NCBI RefSeq assembly: GCF_028464065.1
Contig: NZ_CP116808.1
Coordinates: 3,873,501 to 3,937,500, forward strand
Length of the DNA: 64,000 bases
Direction of reading: 5' to 3'
Source of the DNA: Saprospira sp. CCB-QB6
GTDB taxonomy: Bacteria > Bacteroidota > Bacteroidia > Chitinophagales > Saprospiraceae
In this document: in pieces, positions 61,401 to 64,000 of the stretch
Layout: each line of letters begins with the position of its first letter
How positions within the stretch are numbered: position 1 is the first letter of the stretch
Translations under genes and position numbers: made by a program
Notes under the pieces: model-generated
Databases searched by the model: none
What the model was told of the DNA's origin: nothing
Seen by the model: only the letters and a program-made list of their open reading frames with translations

Positions 61401-63408
61401 TGATTTAGATAAACTCAAGGGACAAATTGATCGTAAACGCAGTTTGGTACAACAAGCTAAAGCTATTCAGGATAAAGATCCACAAACCGCTGATGATGTA
61501 GAACAACTTCATAAATTAGAGGCACAGCTACAAGATATCAATGCTCAAATTCGATCTTTTGATATCAAAGCTGATATTCAGAAGCAATTAGACCAAACTG
61601 CTTCTGGCGATAAAATAGCCGAATTTAAAAAAGGATTTCGAGAGCAAATTGCAGCTGCCTTACAAGATAGAGCGCAGCTTGATAGCTTAAAAACAATGTT
61701 CACTCAAGCAGGAATTAACCTTAGTGATACAGAAATCCAAATGCTAGGCGCTAGCCTTAAGGGAATCTCTAATATTGAATATGAGCGCCAACTAGAAGAA
61801 GGCCTGCAATGGAATTCTTTAAGCTCCAGATCGCTACAACGAGATATGGAGTCGGCTAATTATCTTAAAGCGAGTTGGGAAGGCAAAGAGTCACTAGACT
61901 CAATGGCTACCGCAGATGCAGAGGCTCTAGCAAAAGAAGAAGCTAAATATGTAGATAATTTAGGCGAAGCTAGTGAACGACTAGAGGCTGCTCAAGAACG
62001 CTTCTTAGAAACAAAAGAGAAGTACGATGGGCGCCTTAAAATGGTAGTCTCAATAGTAGCAGGGGCAATTCTGATGGCCGTTTCTTCTATGGCTGGTATT
62101 CCTGCAGCTCCAGTTCTAATGCAAATGCTTTGGGCAATTTCATCCGCAGCCATCACAACAGTGATTAACCAAACCGTTGAGCGAATTACTAAAGGAAATA
62201 ATTATGGAGGTGCTAGCGAGTTTGTCGCTCAGTTTTTGGCTGACCAAACTACTAAAATGCTTACCTTTTGGGCTGGAGTTGCACTAGACGCCATAGACCT
62301 TAATAGTATTCTATCAAATCTAGAAATGGGAATCACAGCTGGAGAAAAGGATACTCTTTTCCTTAAGCCACTCAAAGATATTCTAGTCGGTGCGCCTACC
62401 GAAATAGCAGACACTATTGCAGAGTCAATTACCACGAGCATCTTCCACGAGAAGAAAAATCCAATTACTTCTACTGTTGCTGAATTACAGACTTGGGGGA
62501 CCGACTTCTTTATGAATATGCCTGCTGCTTACCTCAAAGGCTTACTTGCTGAAGGTGCAGGTAAACTTAAAGATGGCGCCCTAGATCTTATCTTTGGGGA
62601 GGGAACTGCAGATAACTTTAACTTTGATGATGCCTGGGGGGAAGATGAAGACGAAGGCACAGAAACTTATTTGGTTGCTGCCGAAAATCCTAGCCAATTC
62701 TTTAGCGCTATGGCTGCTAATATGAAAAACCCTCAGGTATATATTAACCTTGCGAATGGTATCCTCGAGGGAGAAGCAGATGAAAATCTCGACATCTCTC
62801 TGGGGACTACAATTGATAATATTATTACTGCCAAAATGGATCAATTAGCCACAGCCGATTTACCCGAGGCCGTGGAATTGCCAGATCCCGCAGAAGTGAA
62901 AGCCGAAATGATTGCTGCACTAGAAGAGGCACAAGCTAACTTTAAAGCGAATATGGCCAAACAACTAGCTAGCAAAAGTCCTGAGGAACTTACCGCTATG
63001 GGCTTGGCCAACGGCCAAGATATTTCTGAACTTTCTTTAGGCCAATTGCTCAGCATGAGCCGAAAAATCCCTCAAGAATTTGCTTCTGTAGATGAAATTC
63101 GCCAAGGTGTTCAGGCTTATATTAAACTCAATAAAGCTGAATGGACCGCTTTTGCAACCTGGATTGAAAAGGATAGCAAAGTCTACTCTATTGAGGAATA
63201 CGTGAGCTTCTATCAGGCCGCAATGCCCTGCTTGAAGGATACAAAATTCCTTCAGGAAATTGTTTCTGGCCAAGTTTGGGGCAATTATACCCTAGATTTT
63301 GGTGATGGCGATGTCGAACTACAGAAATTAGGAGAAAAGTATGACTTGTCCGACATTCCAAACTATTACGAAAATTGGCTGCAGCTTCCACAAAATGCTC
63401 GAGCCTAA
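58405..63408 (+). CDS. Very large hypothetical protein, 1667 residues
   Basis: There is no signal peptide. The N-terminal 130 residues are a compact alpha/beta part (FIAGLAFPLYKKFYLSW; VPILVVGFMAPSWKK). Residues 150-1200 are mainly helical, Ala/Lys/Glu-rich, with coiled-coil stretches near 1000-1060 and 1160-1215. A hydrophobic, Ala/Gly-rich segment lies around 1213-1260 (MVVSIVAGAILMAVSSMAGI). The remainder is acidic, then helical again. No family is recognised. Length, helical content and one central hydrophobic segment would fit a large injected or translocated protein, but nothing in the window proves it. Codon use changes from T/G-rich to C/A-rich along the gene. Confidence 0.75.
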   Translation: MKIKKIKPEDFIAGLAFPLYKKFYLSWESDLAEEHVSPETATDYFLKVDYQYLDQPKAVPILVVGFMAPSWKKIAKDELKKDKKMVSVGKAYIEGGEDGPSTICLIASKGTSKSPILKQLKKVLKNKYHFKFVQADGSDLGDDMQVAAGQVEAPKENENAVAQKPVNAKVQKAYEQLTSGVLDAKEALKDKVVANLRQFVDNFRKKYTDLPDEYREAAQYYNDVYTYIEGIQKEEQPIALFSAGRFKELGGSPGRFWSNEYKNICKDLETYEAVKNDPVASAALLKRIMANIESWEKSYPVAQQSKTEKKQAAALAQLRQQINAGQAQDLGDSELAQAAAQGTKMFEEKAGTAASSERAAEVLNSTVSDRGRQLASLLKGGKASSSDALMGAVLRWLVDSDDYALDQKYREAVIEIYGLNSLGILADIQKVFGAESLQFLYLKQYYQNSVSNFVRPALALGLLGNGWFAKEVGDAFAYMESELSSAEIDTILDANKAKSDRFAEAINNKIGGEDKYRAQMQSLSLLKREGDVSQDLQVINNTTGKNYTSKGDYYLMASFKRLGNDFTALKGVIGSWLENSTAEERAAVLDANSEFSKALQKSADGWIKGLKDSEAAYLRSLIEFYSEPIQGQESTRIIDQMKQLAKQQAEKSSYSKRKQNEEMGQKMQDLLFGENVESPQETLIMKFCSAEDLAEFTYAGTSQDRKMAILNKAKQQLVPILKEAAIHDDYLVKIMDMVDSDGARGDNYRKLEELTDASFFVAEKAMKVIKDLEADSKEIVAIKQDIGMLQRLKKNALDGSFKGQTEKAEWKVAMAKLGLPPDPSAIEAARTAGNDELVELLEWQTKIADPNIAPTDTDSALAEILSKPKRHKIMTKAEIKAVQEEEEKRKDTAMYWAARMAEEHKSDSSDALLANIAYEARNSGIDMTEVLAELAKLGYRISAEVDALTYQIFHGDMPSVVDMLKHTRDDTFLQRRVPLEEIQSLTEGVDASILLKDWFDLDKLKGQIDRKRSLVQQAKAIQDKDPQTADDVEQLHKLEAQLQDINAQIRSFDIKADIQKQLDQTASGDKIAEFKKGFREQIAAALQDRAQLDSLKTMFTQAGINLSDTEIQMLGASLKGISNIEYERQLEEGLQWNSLSSRSLQRDMESANYLKASWEGKESLDSMATADAEALAKEEAKYVDNLGEASERLEAAQERFLETKEKYDGRLKMVVSIVAGAILMAVSSMAGIPAAPVLMQMLWAISSAAITTVINQTVERITKGNNYGGASEFVAQFLADQTTKMLTFWAGVALDAIDLNSILSNLEMGITAGEKDTLFLKPLKDILVGAPTEIADTIAESITTSIFHEKKNPITSTVAELQTWGTDFFMNMPAAYLKGLLAEGAGKLKDGALDLIFGEGTADNFNFDDAWGEDEDEGTETYLVAAENPSQFFSAMAANMKNPQVYINLANGILEGEADENLDISLGTTIDNIITAKMDQLATADLPEAVELPDPAEVKAEMIAALEEAQANFKANMAKQLASKSPEELTAMGLANGQDISELSLGQLLSMSRKIPQEFASVDEIRQGVQAYIKLNKAEWTAFATWIEKDSKVYSIEEYVSFYQAAMPCLKDTKFLQEIVSGQVWGNYTLDFGDGDVELQKLGEKYDLSDIPNYYENWLQLPQNARA

Positions 63409-63437
63409 TTCTAAAACCACCCATAATCAAATTATAA

Positions 63438-64000
63438 ATGGAATCTATAATCAGAATGAGAGGAGCTTTAGCTAGCCTCCCCTTCATGACCGATGATAAG
63501 GAGGGACTCCTCCGCCAATGGTTGGGCCAAATGCGCCCATTCATGGAAACCGAAACTCGTCTACTCAATAGTACTGCTTTTAATCAATCAGATGTCTGCT
63601 GGGGAGTAGAATCGGAAGACCATAAACTGCTTGCTAAACGCTTTGCCGAATTTGTGAAAATAGCCGGACTTAACGAAAATGAACTTAAAGTTTTCAAAAA
63701 AGGCTTGCAAATCGCCGCAGCTCAAGGAAAGCTCCAGCTTTTTATCGAACTAGGAGAAAATCGTCAAAATACAGGCTGGGCCTTTAATGGCCAATATCCC
63801 CTGAGCCAAACCCTCAAGCTAGTCCCAGCTTCAGAACATCGCGATAAAATTGAAACATGGTACGCCCAATTCGATGCCGATGCAGCTGTCCTTTTTGGCC
63901 GTTCTCTAGCCGCCGATACCTACAGCTTCTTTGCAACAGAGCTTTTTGGCGAAACGCCTAGCCAAAATGCCGACTTACATATAGATCAAGCTAAAGCACT
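63438..64000 (+). CDS. Hypothetical protein, 5' part (runs off the window)
   Basis: ATG 63438 opens a frame that stays open for 187 codons to the window end. The start is 29 bp after the 1667-residue gene, so the two are probably cotranscribed. The product is soluble and helical (LLRQWLGQMRPFMETETRLL; GLQIAAAQGKLQLFIELGE). No family is recognised from this part. Confidence 0.7.
   Translation, partial: MESIIRMRGALASLPFMTDDKEGLLRQWLGQMRPFMETETRLLNSTAFNQSDVCWGVESEDHKLLAKRFAEFVKIAGLNENELKVFKKGLQIAAAQGKLQLFIELGENRQNTGWAFNGQYPLSQTLKLVPASEHRDKIETWYAQFDADAAVLFGRSLAADTYSFFATELFGETPSQNADLHIDQAKA

Overview
The window looks like a chromosomal segment of a marine, gliding-type Bacteroidota of the Saprospiraceae, and most likely Saprospira. 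The genus is an inference. Supporting signs are three predicted secreted proteins with Type IX secretion (T9SS) C-terminal sorting domains (16745-23161, 26294-27757, 56029-57843), promoters of the Bacteroidota type (TTTG-N19-TANNTTTG), many small lipoproteins with a Cys lipobox, and very little Shine-Dalgarno signal. Gene content is a mix of housekeeping genes and accessory islands.

Layout. 0-8 kb: partial bioA, dps, several unknown small genes, a complete IS3-family element with target duplication, and a cluster of unknown genes that includes a tandem paralogue pair. 8.6-11 kb: pgk and gap, each with its own terminator. 11-16.5 kb: a surface-polysaccharide cluster (Wzz-like chain-length protein, O-antigen-ligase/polymerase-like protein, PhyH-type dioxygenase, UDP-sugar dehydrogenase). 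16.7-23.2 kb: one giant modular T9SS adhesin. 23.4-26.3 kb: five RDD-type membrane protein paralogues on the minus strand. 26.3-36.4 kb: a T9SS propeller protein, an outer-membrane protein, waaA, a large membrane-anchored propeller protein, hpt, trmD, a TPR protein and a TVP38-type membrane protein. 36.8-46.7 kb: an accessory island of small lipoproteins, a TonB-like remnant, tRNA-Val and a TIR-CHAT-FISUMP fusion protein, followed by tandem repeats. 47-58 kb: AraC regulator, bcp, TPR protein, EamA transporter, sirtuin-Nudix pair, DUF434 protein, Mpo1-like/TspO group and a LamG-like T9SS protein. 58.4-64 kb: a 1667-residue unknown protein followed by an unknown gene that runs off the end.

The most unusual feature is a family of GC-rich structured repeats that fill the gaps between genes (24 arms in 64 kb). 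Each arm starts with a T-run and GGGGC, contains three variable hairpins (called P1, P2, P3 here) around conserved core motifs, and is closed by a stem (P0) whose two sides change together: GGCCT/AGGCC, GGCTT/AAGCC, GGCTG/CAGCC, GGCCC/GGGCC. This covariation argues that a folded RNA or single-stranded DNA is selected. About half of the arms begin shortly after a stop codon in the same orientation as that gene, and several loci carry two arms facing each other. Throughout the list, '+' arms read GGGGC first on the given strand. 'P0-P3' are provisional labels, not published names.

Functional links: pgk and gap are glycolytic. The 11-16 kb genes and waaA belong to envelope glycan synthesis. The sirtuin and Nudix hydrolase abut with no gap and fit one NAD/ADP-ribose pathway. 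The AraC regulator converges on bcp. The TIR-CHAT protein looks like a regulated-death or defence type protein.
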